Source: Pseudomonas sp. RSB 5.4 (lineage in GTDB: Bacteria; Pseudomonadota; Gammaproteobacteria; Pseudomonadales; Pseudomonadaceae). From it: 64,000 nucleotides of DNA. Position 1 is the stretch's first letter. Every line of letters begins with the position of its first letter. Shown piece after piece: positions 53,903-62,818 of the stretch. Below the pieces are notes generated by a model. It had not been told where the DNA came from, made no database searches, and worked only from the letters and a program-made list of their open reading frames with translations. Both the position numbers and the translations under genes were made by a program. The stretch lies in the NCBI RefSeq assembly GCF_037126175.1, contig NZ_CP146986.1:4473001-4537000 (forward strand). The letters are read 5' to 3'.

Positions 53903-53941
53903 ATGAAAGCCCGTTCATGAAAAAGCTATCGTGATTTGTAT

Positions 53942-53956
53942 TGTTATAATGTAACA
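53942..53956. promoter_or_regulatory. Zur box 2
   Basis: TGTTATAATGTAACA: near-perfect dyad (one mismatch between the arms), 31 bases before folE2 and 40 bases before the divergent amidase start. It would control both transcription units. Confidence 0.82.
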
Positions 53957-53986
53957 TCCAATTCAATCAACACGATGGTTCCGAAC

Positions 53987-54883
53987 ATGAATTCGCTGAC
54001 ACTTCCGGATATAGCGACTCAAGTCGCTCGCCAGGCGTTACCGCTTGACTGGGTGGGTATGTGCGGTATCGCTCTGCCTGTTCTGTTGGAAGGCCAACGT
54101 CTGAGCGCAAAAGCAGATGCAGGCGTCAGTCTCGATGATGGCGAGGCGCGCGGTATTCACATGTCGCGGCTGTATCTGGCGCTGGCGGCGCTTGAACGGC
54201 ACAACCTCTCTCCCGCCTTATTGCGCGAGGTACTCGATGATTTTCTGGTCAGTCACGAAGGTTTATCCGATAGCGCCTACCTGAACATCCATTGCGAAGT
54301 ACTACTGAAAAGACCTGCGCTAGTCAGCCCTCTGGCCGGTTGGAAGAGCTATCCAGTGAGTATTTGTGCGAGCCTGAAAAGCAAAGTGTTCCACGTGGAA
54401 CTGAAAATCGAAGTGCCTTACTCCTCAACTTGCCCCTGCTCAGCAGCGTTGGCGCGGCAGTTGATTCAGCAGCAATTCATCGATGATTTCGCCAACAAGC
54501 CACTGCAACATGCCGAAGTGTTGGCCTGGCTTGGATCGAGCCAAGGCATTGTCGCCACCCCGCACAGCCAACGCAGCACCGCGCAACTGCATATGCATCT
54601 GGACGAGTTCATCGACGAGCTACCCCTGAGCGTCATCATCAATGATGCCGAAGCGGCACTCGGCACCGCCGTACAAACCGCCGTGAAACGCGCCGACGAA
54701 CAAGCCTTCGCTCTGGCCAATGGGCAAAACCTGATGTTCTGCGAAGACGCCGCGCGACGACTCAATCTGGCCCTGCGCCGCTCCCCCGGCGTCAGTGGTT
54801 TCCACCTGCGGGTAATCCACGCCGAAAGCCTGCACGCCCACGACGCTGTCGCCGAAAGCCACTGGCACCGAGAACTCGCATGA
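53987..54883 (+). CDS. folE2: GTP cyclohydrolase FolE2 (type IB, zinc-independent)
   Basis: 298 aa. It converts GTP to dihydroneopterin triphosphate for folate, replacing the zinc enzyme FolE when zinc is short. The family pattern includes MNSLTLPDIATQ at the start, HMSRLYLALAAL, and the active-site PYSSTCPCSAALARQL whose Cys acts in catalysis. The frame opens upstream at 53936 inside the Zur box; 53987 gives the usual start. The last four bases overlap znuC (ATGA), linking folate synthesis and zinc uptake in one transcript. FolE2 can use Mn2+ or other metals (family knowledge). Confidence 0.93.
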   Translation: MNSLTLPDIATQVARQALPLDWVGMCGIALPVLLEGQRLSAKADAGVSLDDGEARGIHMSRLYLALAALERHNLSPALLREVLDDFLVSHEGLSDSAYLNIHCEVLLKRPALVSPLAGWKSYPVSICASLKSKVFHVELKIEVPYSSTCPCSAALARQLIQQQFIDDFANKPLQHAEVLAWLGSSQGIVATPHSQRSTAQLHMHLDEFIDELPLSVIINDAEAALGTAVQTAVKRADEQAFALANGQNLMFCEDAARRLNLALRRSPGVSGFHLRVIHAESLHAHDAVAESHWHRELA

Positions 54884-55548
54884 TCCGTTGCCAAACCGTG
54901 ACTTGGGGCGCACCCGGCCAACCACTGACTTCGCCACTGACGCTTTCGCTGGAACACGGCAGCCTCAGCGCCATCATCGGCGCCAACGGCTGCGGTAAAA
55001 GCAGCCTGCTGAAAGTCATCGCCGGATTACAGAAGCCTTTATCCGGAAAAGTCGCACTGGGTGTTCCACGTCAGGGCGGCTTGGCGTTCCTGCCGCAGCA
55101 GCAACACCTCGACCGACAGTTCCCCATCAGCCTCGAAGAACTGGTGGCCGCGGGTTTCTGGGGCCGCCGATTGTCGACGCAACTGCGCGCGCAACGACTC
55201 GCCAGCGCACTGGAAAACTGGCACTTGAGCGGATTGGAAAAGCGTCCGCTGATGGCCCTTTCCGGCGGCGAATTACAACGCGCGCTGCTCGCCCGTTTGA
55301 GTCTGGCCGACGCCCCGTTACTACTCCTCGACGAACCCCACGCTGCCCTCGATGAGCTGGGCCAGCAGTTACTCTGGCAACACCTCCACGCCTGGCATGC
55401 CGAAGGGCGAACACTGCTGGTGGTCTGCCACGACCTCGCCGCGGTACGCCAACACATCCCGCAGACGTTGCTGATCAAAAATCGTCAGTGCGTGTTCGGC
55501 CCCAGTGCCGAACTGATCCAGCAAACACCCAACACGCAGGTGGCCTGA
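54880..55548 (+). CDS. znuC: Zinc ABC transporter ATPase (ZnuC-like)
   Basis: 222 aa. ABC ATPase: Walker A GANGCGKSS (34-42), Q-loop LPQQQHLD, signature LSGGELQRA, Walker B LLLLDEPHAALDE and switch His in VVCHDLAAV. It energises uptake by the neighbouring permease and binding protein. It overlaps folE2 by 4 bases and znuB by 1 base. In many pseudomonads zur precedes znuC; here zur is not adjacent, so this is likely a second, Zur-controlled znu-type cluster, or one whose zur lies elsewhere. Confidence 0.9.
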   Translation: MIRCQTVTWGAPGQPLTSPLTLSLEHGSLSAIIGANGCGKSSLLKVIAGLQKPLSGKVALGVPRQGGLAFLPQQQHLDRQFPISLEELVAAGFWGRRLSTQLRAQRLASALENWHLSGLEKRPLMALSGGELQRALLARLSLADAPLLLLDEPHAALDELGQQLLWQHLHAWHAEGRTLLVVCHDLAAVRQHIPQTLLIKNRQCVFGPSAELIQQTPNTQVA

Positions 55549-56414
55549 TGCTCACCGTCAGCCATCTCTGGCAACCGTTCATCGAGTTCGTGTTCATGCG
55601 CCGCGCACTGCTCGGCGGTCTGGTACTGGCCTGCAGCACGGCTCCGCTTGGCGTGTTTCTGATCCTGCGGCGCATGAGCCTGATTGGTGACGCCGTCGCC
55701 CACGGCATTCTCCCCGGTGCGGCGCTGGGCTTCTGGTTCGCCGGTCTCAGTCTGCCGGCACTGACACTCGGCGGCCTCGGCGCCGGCCTGGGCATGGCCG
55801 GTCTCGCCGCCTGGATCACCCGTCGCACCGGTCTGCGCGAAGACGCCAGCCTCGCCGCGATCTATCCGATCTCGCTCGCCAGCGGCGTGTTGATTCTCGG
55901 CATCGCCGGCAAGCGTCTCGACCTGTTGCATTTGCTGTTCGGCTCGGCACTCGCCGTCGACGGTCCGACCCTCAACGGCATGTTGTGGGTGTCGGGGCTG
56001 AGCCTGATCGCCATGACTCTGATCTACAAACCGCTGCTGCTGGACACCCTCGACCCGCTATTCCTGCAAACCGTCAGCCGTCTCGGTCCACTCGCCCACG
56101 GCGTGTTCCTGACCTTGGTGGTGCTCAATCTGGTGATCGGTTTCCAGGCCATCGGCGCCTTGATGGTGGTGGGTCTGATGATGCTGCCCGCCGCCGCTTC
56201 ACGATTCTGGAGTCGGCGCCTGCCGAGCCTGATTGCCATCTCGGCGCTCATTGGCTGCCTCTCGGTGGGGTGCGGATTGTTGATCTCGTTCTACTACTCG
56301 CTGCCGAGCGGTCCGGCGATCGTGCTGGTCGCCGGCATCGGTTATCTGCTGTCCGTGGTGTTCGGACCGGTGCACGGTTTGCTGCGCCGCCCGCCTTTGC
56401 TCACATCCCAATGA
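55548..56414 (+). CDS. znuB: Zinc ABC transporter permease (ZnuB-like)
   Basis: 288 aa, with eight or nine hydrophobic segments. The cluster 9 permease pattern is present: FMRRALLGGLVLACSTAPLG near the N-terminus, LRRMSLIGDAVAHGILPGAA with the coupling region, IGFQAIGALMVVGLMMLPAA and the C-terminal LPSGPAIVLVAGIGYLLSVV. It starts inside the stop codon of znuC (TGATG). It forms the membrane channel of the importer. Confidence 0.92.
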   Translation: MLTVSHLWQPFIEFVFMRRALLGGLVLACSTAPLGVFLILRRMSLIGDAVAHGILPGAALGFWFAGLSLPALTLGGLGAGLGMAGLAAWITRRTGLREDASLAAIYPISLASGVLILGIAGKRLDLLHLLFGSALAVDGPTLNGMLWVSGLSLIAMTLIYKPLLLDTLDPLFLQTVSRLGPLAHGVFLTLVVLNLVIGFQAIGALMVVGLMMLPAAASRFWSRRLPSLIAISALIGCLSVGCGLLISFYYSLPSGPAIVLVAGIGYLLSVVFGPVHGLLRRPPLLTSQ

Positions 56415-56425
56415 GGTGTTTCCCG

Positions 56426-57301
56426 ATGCGTGCTCTACTCGTGTTGTTCAGCCTGATGCTGTCGATGTCGTTGTCGGCGGCGGAAAAATTGCCGGTGGTC
56501 ACCAGCTTCAGCATCCTCGCCGACATGGTTCATCAGGTGGGGGGCGAGCATATTCAGATCACCAACATGGTCGGCCCGGACGCCGATGCCCACACGTATG
56601 AACCGACGCCCGATGACGCCAAAGCGCTGCTCAAGGCCAGGCTGATCATCAAGAACGGCCTCGGTTTCGAACCATGGCTCGATCGCCTGGTCACCAGCAC
56701 CGAGACCAAAGCCCCTGTCATCAGTGCCAGTCACGGCGTGATTCCACGCTCGCTGGATGAAGACGGCGAGAGCGTTCCCGACCCGCACGCCTGGCACAAT
56801 CTGGCGAACACCGAGTTGTACATCGCCAACATCACCAAGGCGCTGATTGCCGCCGATCCGGCGAACAAGGCCGACTACCAGCGCAACAGCCAGGCCTATC
56901 TGAAACAGATCTACGCCCTGCTCGCCGAAGCCAAGGTCAAGCTCGGTTCACTGCCGCCGGGCAATCGCAAGATCGTCACCAGTCACGATGCCTTCGGTTA
57001 TCTCGGTCAGGCCTACGGCATCGACTTCATGGCGCCGCAAGGTCTGTCCACCGAACGCGAGCCATCGGCCGCCGAAGTCGCCGCGTTGATTACCCAGATT
57101 CGTCAGGCCAAGGTCAAAGCGGTGTTCATGGAAAACATCAAGGACGCGCGCCTGCTCAAGCAGATCGCTGATGAGAGCGGCGCGCATATCGGCGGTACGT
57201 TGTACTCCGATGCCCTCGCGGCCAGCGGCCCGGCCAGCACCTTTACCGGGCTGTTCGAATACAACCTCAACACCCTTTACGACGCACTGAGCCAGCCATG
57301 A
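56426..57301 (+). CDS. znuA: Zinc-binding periplasmic protein (ZnuA-like)
   Basis: 291 aa from ATG 56426, with GAGG 9 bases upstream; an in-frame ATG at 56411 overlaps the znuB stop and is possible. Signal peptide MRALLVLFSLMLSMSLSAAE. Metal ligands expected for cluster 9 proteins: His in DAHTYEPTPDD, His in DPHAWHNL, His in SHDAFGYLG and Asp in LYSDAL. Three His and one Asp favour zinc over manganese. The His-rich flexible loop of many ZnuA proteins is absent. The gene overlaps the next by 4 bases. Confidence 0.9.
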   Translation: MRALLVLFSLMLSMSLSAAEKLPVVTSFSILADMVHQVGGEHIQITNMVGPDADAHTYEPTPDDAKALLKARLIIKNGLGFEPWLDRLVTSTETKAPVISASHGVIPRSLDEDGESVPDPHAWHNLANTELYIANITKALIAADPANKADYQRNSQAYLKQIYALLAEAKVKLGSLPPGNRKIVTSHDAFGYLGQAYGIDFMAPQGLSTEREPSAAEVAALITQIRQAKVKAVFMENIKDARLLKQIADESGAHIGGTLYSDALAASGPASTFTGLFEYNLNTLYDALSQP

Positions 57302-57858
57302 TCCGCAAGAATCCTTCAGGCGATCTGCCGCAAATTGCCGAGTCGGCCTACGTCGACAAAACCGCGATCATCTGTGGCAAGGTGATCATCGGCGAGAACG
57401 TTTTCGTCGGCCCCTACGCGGTGATCCGCGCCGACGAAGTCGATGCTTCGGGAGCGATGGAGCCGATCACCATCGGTGCCAATTCGAATATTCAGGACGG
57501 CGTGGTGATCCACTCCAAATCCGGGGCGGCAGTGACCATCGGCGAGTTCAGCTCGATCGCTCACCGCTCGATCGTGCACGGTCCGTGCGTGGTTGGCGAC
57601 CGCGTGTTCATCGGCTTCAACAGTGTGTTGTTCAATTGCGTGGTCGGTAATGGCTGCGTGGTGCGGCACAACTCGGTGGTCGATGGCCGCGATTTGCCGG
57701 CCGCGTTCTACGTGCCGTCCACTACCCGCATCGGCCCCAACACCGACCTCTCGCAGTTCCCGCCGGTGAGTGTCAGCGCCTCGGAGTTTTCCGAAGACGT
57801 GGCACGCACCAACGTCGATCTGGTGCGCGGTTACAAAGCCTTGCAGAACGAGTTCTGA
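57298..57858 (+). CDS. Gamma-carbonic-anhydrase-like hexapeptide protein
   Basis: 186 aa left-handed beta-helix with hexapeptide repeats (CGKVIIGENVFVGPYAVIRA, VVGDRVFIGFNSVLFNCVVG). Three His are placed like the metal ligands of gamma-carbonic anhydrases: His72 (VVIHSKSG), His89 and His94 (IAHRSIVHGP). Gamma-type enzymes can use iron or cobalt as well as zinc, so it may replace a zinc beta-carbonic anhydrase in starvation. It overlaps znuA by 4 bases and precedes the dihydroorotase by 3 bases, as in the PA5540-PA5541 pair I recall. Enzyme activity is not certain. Confidence 0.85.
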   Translation: MIRKNPSGDLPQIAESAYVDKTAIICGKVIIGENVFVGPYAVIRADEVDASGAMEPITIGANSNIQDGVVIHSKSGAAVTIGEFSSIAHRSIVHGPCVVGDRVFIGFNSVLFNCVVGNGCVVRHNSVVDGRDLPAAFYVPSTTRIGPNTDLSQFPPVSVSASEFSEDVARTNVDLVRGYKALQNEF

Positions 57859-57861
57859 ACC

Positions 57862-59193
57862 ATGAGCAGCGTGCTGATTCGCAACGCCAGACTGGTCAAC
57901 GAAGGACGCGAGTTCGACGGCGATCTGTTGGTCAGCCATGGCCGGATCGTCAAGATCGCGCGCAGCATCGATGGTGAAACTGCGCGGGTGGAAATTGACG
58001 CCAACGGCCAATGGCTGTTGCCGGGGATGATCGATGACCAAGTGCATTTTCGCGAACCGGGGGCGCCGGACAAGGGCTGCATTCACACCGAATCTCGAGC
58101 AGCGGTGGCGGGCGGCATCACCAGTTTCATGGACATGCCCAATACCCAACCGGCCACCCTCACCCTCGAAGCGCTGATGGATAAAAAGCGTCGTGCGGCG
58201 ATCAACTCTGTGGCCAACTACGGCTTTCACTTCGGTGTGAGCCGGGACAACCTCGACACCGTTGCCGCGCTCAACCCCTGCGAAGTGGCCGGGGTCAAAG
58301 TGTTCATGGGTGCCTCCACCGGCAACATGTTGGTAGATGACCCGCAGATTCTCGAACGTCTTTTCACCGAAGTGCCAACGATCCTGCTGGCCCACTGCGA
58401 ACACACACCGAGCATTGAGGCCAATGCAGCCAGAATGCGTGAACGTCGCTGCGAACACCTGCCGGCCAATATCCATGCCTTGATTCGCGATGCCGAGGCT
58501 TGCTACCGCTCTTCTTCACTGGCGGTGGAACTGGCCAGACGTCACGGCACCCGCCTGCACGTTTTACACCTGACCACCGCCCGCGAGCTGGCGTTGTTCG
58601 AAGACAAACCACTCGCGCAAAAACACATCACTGCTGAAGTCTGCCTGCATCACCTGCTGTTCGATGAAAGCGACTATCCAGCCCTCGGCAACCTGATCAA
58701 ATGCAACCCGGCGATCAAGACCCGAGCCGACCGCGATGCTTTGCGCGCGGCGCTGCTGAGCAATCGACTGGATGTGATCGGCAGCGATCACGCGCCACAT
58801 ACCTGGGCGGAAAAACAGCGCCCATATGCCGAAGCGCCGTCCGGTTTGCCACTGGTGCAACACGCTTTGCCGGCGCTACTGGAGCTGGTGGCCGATGGCG
58901 TGCTGCCGATCACCACGCTGGTGGCGAAGACCAGCCATCGGGTGGCGGATCTGTTTGCGATTCCGGATCGAGGTTATTTGCGGGAGGGGTATTGGGCGGA
59001 TCTGGTGCTGGTTGAGCCAGCGGCTCTGGAGGTGTCGCGGCAACCGATTATGTCGCAGTGCGGGTGGACGCCGTTTGCTGACAAGACTTTCCGCTATCGG
59101 GTGAATACGACGTTGGTGTCGGGGCAGATTGCCTGGCGCGAGCAGCGTATTAACGAAGGATGTCAGGGCCTGCCGCTGCGGTTTATGCGCTGA
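57862..59193 (+). CDS. pyrC: Dihydroorotase paralogue of the zinc island (PyrC2/PyrQ type)
   Basis: 443 aa amidohydrolase that closes N-carbamoyl-aspartate to dihydroorotate in pyrimidine synthesis. The Lys that is carboxylated in the family should be Lys146 in GVKVFMGAS. Later ligands appear in LLAHCEHTPS, HVLHLTTA and GSDHAPH (Asp309). The first metal motif reads DDQVHFREPG, so Gln60 stands where most type I enzymes have the first His of His-x-His. I recall the same Gln in some other dihydroorotases, so it is probably a subfamily trait that alters metal use. Last gene of the folE2-znu cluster; P. aeruginosa PA5541 (pyrQ) is the likely orthologue. Confidence 0.88.
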   Translation: MSSVLIRNARLVNEGREFDGDLLVSHGRIVKIARSIDGETARVEIDANGQWLLPGMIDDQVHFREPGAPDKGCIHTESRAAVAGGITSFMDMPNTQPATLTLEALMDKKRRAAINSVANYGFHFGVSRDNLDTVAALNPCEVAGVKVFMGASTGNMLVDDPQILERLFTEVPTILLAHCEHTPSIEANAARMRERRCEHLPANIHALIRDAEACYRSSSLAVELARRHGTRLHVLHLTTARELALFEDKPLAQKHITAEVCLHHLLFDESDYPALGNLIKCNPAIKTRADRDALRAALLSNRLDVIGSDHAPHTWAEKQRPYAEAPSGLPLVQHALPALLELVADGVLPITTLVAKTSHRVADLFAIPDRGYLREGYWADLVLVEPAALEVSRQPIMSQCGWTPFADKTFRYRVNTTLVSGQIAWREQRINEGCQGLPLRFMR

Positions 59194-59217
59194 ATGATCA
59201 GGTGTCTGACAGGACGT

Positions 59218-59284
59218 CTTCGCGAGCAGGCTCGCTCCCACAAGGAATCGCACTGACCCTGTGGGAGCGAGCTTGCTCGCGAAG
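59218..59284. repeat. REPIN, 67 bp, family B short copy
   Basis: 25-bp arms with one mismatch (59218-59242 and 59260-59284; CTTCGCGAGCAGGCTCGCTC type) between the convergent dihydroorotase and DUF3617 genes. It may help end both transcripts. Confidence 0.88.
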
Positions 59285-59287
59285 CTT

Positions 59288-59806
59288 TTAAGCTCTTGGC
59301 TTCACAGTGCCGCAATCCTGACCCAACCACACCGCACGGGTTTCCAGACTGCCCTTCTGGTTGATCCCGATCGCATTGAACGTGCCGTTGGCCACCGTGG
59401 TGAACTCACGATCACTGAGGAACGTAGCAACCCCGGTGCCTTGCGCTTTCGGGCAACTGAAGCGGAATTTCCACTGGTTACCGGTGCGTTCGGTGATCTG
59501 CTGTTTGCAACCCGACTGGGGATCGGCCAGCGGAATATCGTTGGTCGCCACTTGCTGCGGTGTCAGGCAGGCACGGATGCCCTTGCCACCGATGTTGATT
59601 CCGTTCTTTTCCAGCGCCGCGCGCTGTTGCGGCGTCATCTGGCCTTGCAACTGACCGAGGATCGACTGCACATCCATTGGCTGGTCATCGACCTTGACGT
59701 TGCTCGAGGTCATTTCCCATAGCCCCGGCTGCAGCATTTGTGCCTGCGCAATCACTGGCATTGCCAAACCCAGGCCCAGTGCCAAACCCAGCAGACGAAC
59801 GTTCAT
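59288..59806 (-). CDS. DUF3617 periplasmic protein
   Basis: 172 aa. Signal peptide MNVRLLGLALGLGLAMPVIA, then MLQPGLWEMTSSNVKVDDQP, the family opening (PGLWE), a Gln-rich helix, RACLTPQQVA and CKQQITERTG. Cys pairs suggest periplasmic disulfides. Function unknown. The gene stands alone, with a REPIN downstream. Confidence 0.88.
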   Translation of the reverse strand: MNVRLLGLALGLGLAMPVIAQAQMLQPGLWEMTSSNVKVDDQPMDVQSILGQLQGQMTPQQRAALEKNGINIGGKGIRACLTPQQVATNDIPLADPQSGCKQQITERTGNQWKFRFSCPKAQGTGVATFLSDREFTTVANGTFNAIGINQKGSLETRAVWLGQDCGTVKPRA

Positions 59807-59937
59807 CGAAAAACTCCTGATCAGTAGTGGCCGTTAGACGCCGGCCGATTGCTTCGGTTCATGCGCCAATTAAATAGCGACAATCGCCTCGGAACATGGT
59901 CTGTTACGCATTGAATCTTCAGGAGCAAGGTTGCCCC

Positions 59938-61377
59938 ATGGATTATTTTGGACCGCACATTTTCGGTTATCTGATCGCTCTTATACATAGCCTCGGCTTG
60001 ATCGCCGCGATCCACGCGGTGCTGACGGTACGCACCGCCCAAGGCTCGATCGCCTGGGCATTGTCGCTTATTTTCATTCCTTATCTGACCCTCATCCCCT
60101 ACCTGGTGTTCGGCCGCAGCACTTTCGACGGTTACATCAAGGCGCGCCGTCAGGCCAACGAACAGATGCGCCAGGCGATATCCGAGCTGAACTGGCGCCC
60201 GTGGGTGGAAGAAGCGCTCACCGCCCGCGCGTCGAAAGCCTATGCCTCGCTACGCGCCATGCCCAAGCTGGGGCGCATGCCGTGCCTGGCAAACAACGAA
60301 GTGCAGCTGCTGGTGAATGGACACGCCACCTTCGAGGCGATTTTCCAGGCAATCGATCAAGCGCGCGAAGCCGTGCTGATCCAGTTTTTCATCATCCATG
60401 ACGACCGCCTCGGGCAGCGTCTGCGCGATCTGTTGCTGAAGAAAGCGGCTGAGGGCGTGGCGATTCATCTGCTCTACGACCGGATCGGCAGCCACGCCCT
60501 GCCCTACAGTTATGTGCAGGCGTTGCGCGATGCCGGTATCGAGGTCAAAGCCTTCGCCACGCGCAGCGGCTGGCTCAATCGCTTCCAGGTAAATTTCCGT
60601 AACCACCGCAAAATCGTCGTGGTCGATGGCGTACTCGGCTTTGTCGGCGGGCATAACGTCGGCGATGAATACATGGGCGAGAAGCCGCCACTGGCGCCAT
60701 GGCGCGACACCCACGTGCAAGTGCGTGGGCCGGTGGTAGCTTGCATGCAGGAGTCGTTTGCCGAGGATTGGTTCTGGGCCGCGCGCACGTTGCCGCCGCT
60801 GATCCTGCCGGACGTATACCCGGAGGACGGCGTGCTCTGCCAGTTGCTGGCAAGCGGCCCGGCCGATGCCTACGAAACCTGTTCGCTGTTCTTCGTCGAA
60901 GCAATCCACGCCGCGACCGAGCGGGTGTGGATCACCAGTCCTTACTTCATTCCCGATGAGGCCGTCTTCGCCGCGTTGCGCCTGGCGGTGCTGCGCGGCG
61001 TCGATGTGCGCCTGCTGCTGCCATCGCGCCCCGATCACCGCATCGTCTACGCCGCTTCCAGCCTCTATGCGTTCGAAGCGGTGCGCGCCGGCGTGCGGGT
61101 GTTCCGCTACGAGCCGGGGTTCCTGCATCAGAAAGTGGTATTGATCGACAGCGAGATCAGCGCCATCGGCAGCGCCAATCTGGACAACCGCTCATTCCGG
61201 CTGAATTTCGAAGTGATGCTGCTGACCGTCGACTGCGAGTTCGCTGCCAGCGTAGAGCAGATGCTCAACGATGACTTCGAGCAGGCTTACGAAGTCGCCA
61301 AAGAAGAGAGCCGGGAAGTCCACCGCCTGCAACAGCTCGGCATGCGAATCGCCCGGCTCATTTCACCGATTCTCTAG
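59938..61377 (+). CDS. cls: Cardiolipin synthase (ClsA type)
   Basis: 479 aa. Two N-terminal membrane helices ([40 protein letters not shown]) anchor two phospholipase-D domains. The HKD motifs are [10 protein letters not shown] (His223, Lys225, Asp230) and [20 protein letters not shown] (His about 397), both intact. It joins two phosphatidylglycerol molecules into cardiolipin and glycerol. The ATG at 59938 ([11 protein letters not shown]) follows an AGGAGC ribosome site; an upstream ATG at 59896 is unlikely. It converges with the cyclopropane synthase gene. Confidence 0.94.
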   Translation: MDYFGPHIFGYLIALIHSLGLIAAIHAVLTVRTAQGSIAWALSLIFIPYLTLIPYLVFGRSTFDGYIKARRQANEQMRQAISELNWRPWVEEALTARASKAYASLRAMPKLGRMPCLANNEVQLLVNGHATFEAIFQAIDQAREAVLIQFFIIHDDRLGQRLRDLLLKKAAEGVAIHLLYDRIGSHALPYSYVQALRDAGIEVKAFATRSGWLNRFQVNFRNHRKIVVVDGVLGFVGGHNVGDEYMGEKPPLAPWRDTHVQVRGPVVACMQESFAEDWFWAARTLPPLILPDVYPEDGVLCQLLASGPADAYETCSLFFVEAIHAATERVWITSPYFIPDEAVFAALRLAVLRGVDVRLLLPSRPDHRIVYAASSLYAFEAVRAGVRVFRYEPGFLHQKVVLIDSEISAIGSANLDNRSFRLNFEVMLLTVDCEFAASVEQMLNDDFEQAYEVAKEESREVHRLQQLGMRIARLISPIL

Positions 61378-61421
61378 CAAGCCCCATCACCCTCTCCGAG
61401 CGAGAGGGCATGGTTCAGGCA

Positions 61422-62609
61422 TCAAGGGTGGTAGATGTCGTCGCGAGTCCAGGGCAGTTCATGGCTGCCATCCGGATGTGCCTTCACCGCAAGAATCTGG
61501 TGCAGGTTGATCCAGCCACGCGCGAACGCGTAGGCACATCCGGCCAGATACAGCCGCCAGATACGCAGCGCCTGATCCGGCACCAGTTTCCCGGCGGCTT
61601 CGAGGTTGTCCTCCAGGCGCTCGCTCCAATGGTCGAGTGTGCGCGCGTAGTGCAATCGCAGGCTTTCGACGTCGACGATCTCCAGCCCGGCTTCGCTGAT
61701 CTCGGCCGAGATCATCGCCAGGTGCGGCAGCTCGCCGTTGGGGAACACGTATTTCTCGATGAAGTCGCCAGCACCGCGTCCCACCGGACGGCCATCGGTG
61801 TGTTTGGCGGTGATGCCGTGGTTCATCACCAGACCGCCCTCCTTCACCGCGCCGAACAGGACCTTGCAGTATTCAGCGAGGTTGGCGTGGCCGACGTGTT
61901 CGAACATGCCGACGCTGACCACCTTGTCGAAACGCCCGTCCTGCGGCAGATCGCGATAGTCGAGCAATTGCAGTTCGACCTGATCTTCCAGGCCCTCGGC
62001 CTTGACGCGCTCGCGAGCCAGTTCCAGCTGTTCCTTGCTCAGGGTGATGCCGAACACCTTGGCGCCGAATTCACGCGCCGCGTAACGGGCCAGACCGCCC
62101 CAGCCACAACCCACGTCCAGCAGGTAATCGCCCGGCTGCAAACGCAGCTTGCGACACAGATGCCGGAACTTGGCTTGTTGTGCCTGTTCGAGGGTTTCAC
62201 TGCCGGTTTCGAAATACGCGCAGGAATACGCCATGTCGCTGTCCAGCCACAACTGGTAGAACGCGTTGGACAGGTCGTAGTGATAGGAAATGGCCTTGGC
62301 GTCGGTTTCCTTGTCGTGCACCGAACGCACAGGCTGTGCATCGTCATCCTCATCGAGCAAGGCGCTGCTCAATTCGTCGCAGACCCGGATGACCTCGCTG
62401 ATCGAGCCTTCCAGCTCAAGCTTGCCTTCGACAAACGCCGCCCCCAGCGCGTCAAGACTTGGATGCGTAAACTGGGTGACCATCGTCGGGTCCTTGACCA
62501 CGATGGTTACGCTGGGCGCCGGGCCCAAATTGAATTCATGGCCGTCCCAGAGCCGCAGGCGAAGCGGAAGCTGCAGATTCTGTAAGGCTGGTGGAAGTTG
62601 CGCGAGCAT
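61422..62609 (-). CDS. cfa: Cyclopropane-fatty-acyl-phospholipid synthase
   Basis: 395 aa. It adds a methylene group from S-adenosylmethionine across the double bond of membrane unsaturated acyl chains. The SAM site LLDVGCGWGGLARYAA, the ISYHYDLSNAFYQLWLD opening of the catalytic domain, YSCAYFETGSETLEQAQQAK and the FDKVVSVGMFEHVGHANL segment are diagnostic. The N-terminal 110 residues form the lipid-binding lobe. The 209 bases upstream, to the P-type ATPase, show no clear regulatory site. Confidence 0.93.
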   Translation of the reverse strand: MLAQLPPALQNLQLPLRLRLWDGHEFNLGPAPSVTIVVKDPTMVTQFTHPSLDALGAAFVEGKLELEGSISEVIRVCDELSSALLDEDDDAQPVRSVHDKETDAKAISYHYDLSNAFYQLWLDSDMAYSCAYFETGSETLEQAQQAKFRHLCRKLRLQPGDYLLDVGCGWGGLARYAAREFGAKVFGITLSKEQLELARERVKAEGLEDQVELQLLDYRDLPQDGRFDKVVSVGMFEHVGHANLAEYCKVLFGAVKEGGLVMNHGITAKHTDGRPVGRGAGDFIEKYVFPNGELPHLAMISAEISEAGLEIVDVESLRLHYARTLDHWSERLEDNLEAAGKLVPDQALRIWRLYLAGCAYAFARGWINLHQILAVKAHPDGSHELPWTRDDIYHP

Positions 62610-62818
62610 GGAAAATCCCCCTTGTTTCAGACGTCAGATCTGAGGGTAGACCATCCTTGAAAAATAGCAGGCTATCGATTTAATTAGCCGACACTATCGT
62701 CCCAGACGCTCCAACATGCCGCCATGCACCCACGTTTCAGCCCAGGTAACGGCAAAGAAGTGTGCGCCCTCTTCCATAGATGACTGTCTATTCGGCGCAC
62801 AGTTCGATGAACTTCGCT

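Noticed and set aside
61426..61436. ATCTACCACCC on the minus strand, identical to the toxin promoter block.
   Set aside because: It is the coding sequence for the last residues (Ile-Tyr-His-Pro) of the cyclopropane synthase and has no TANNNT partner before a gene start.
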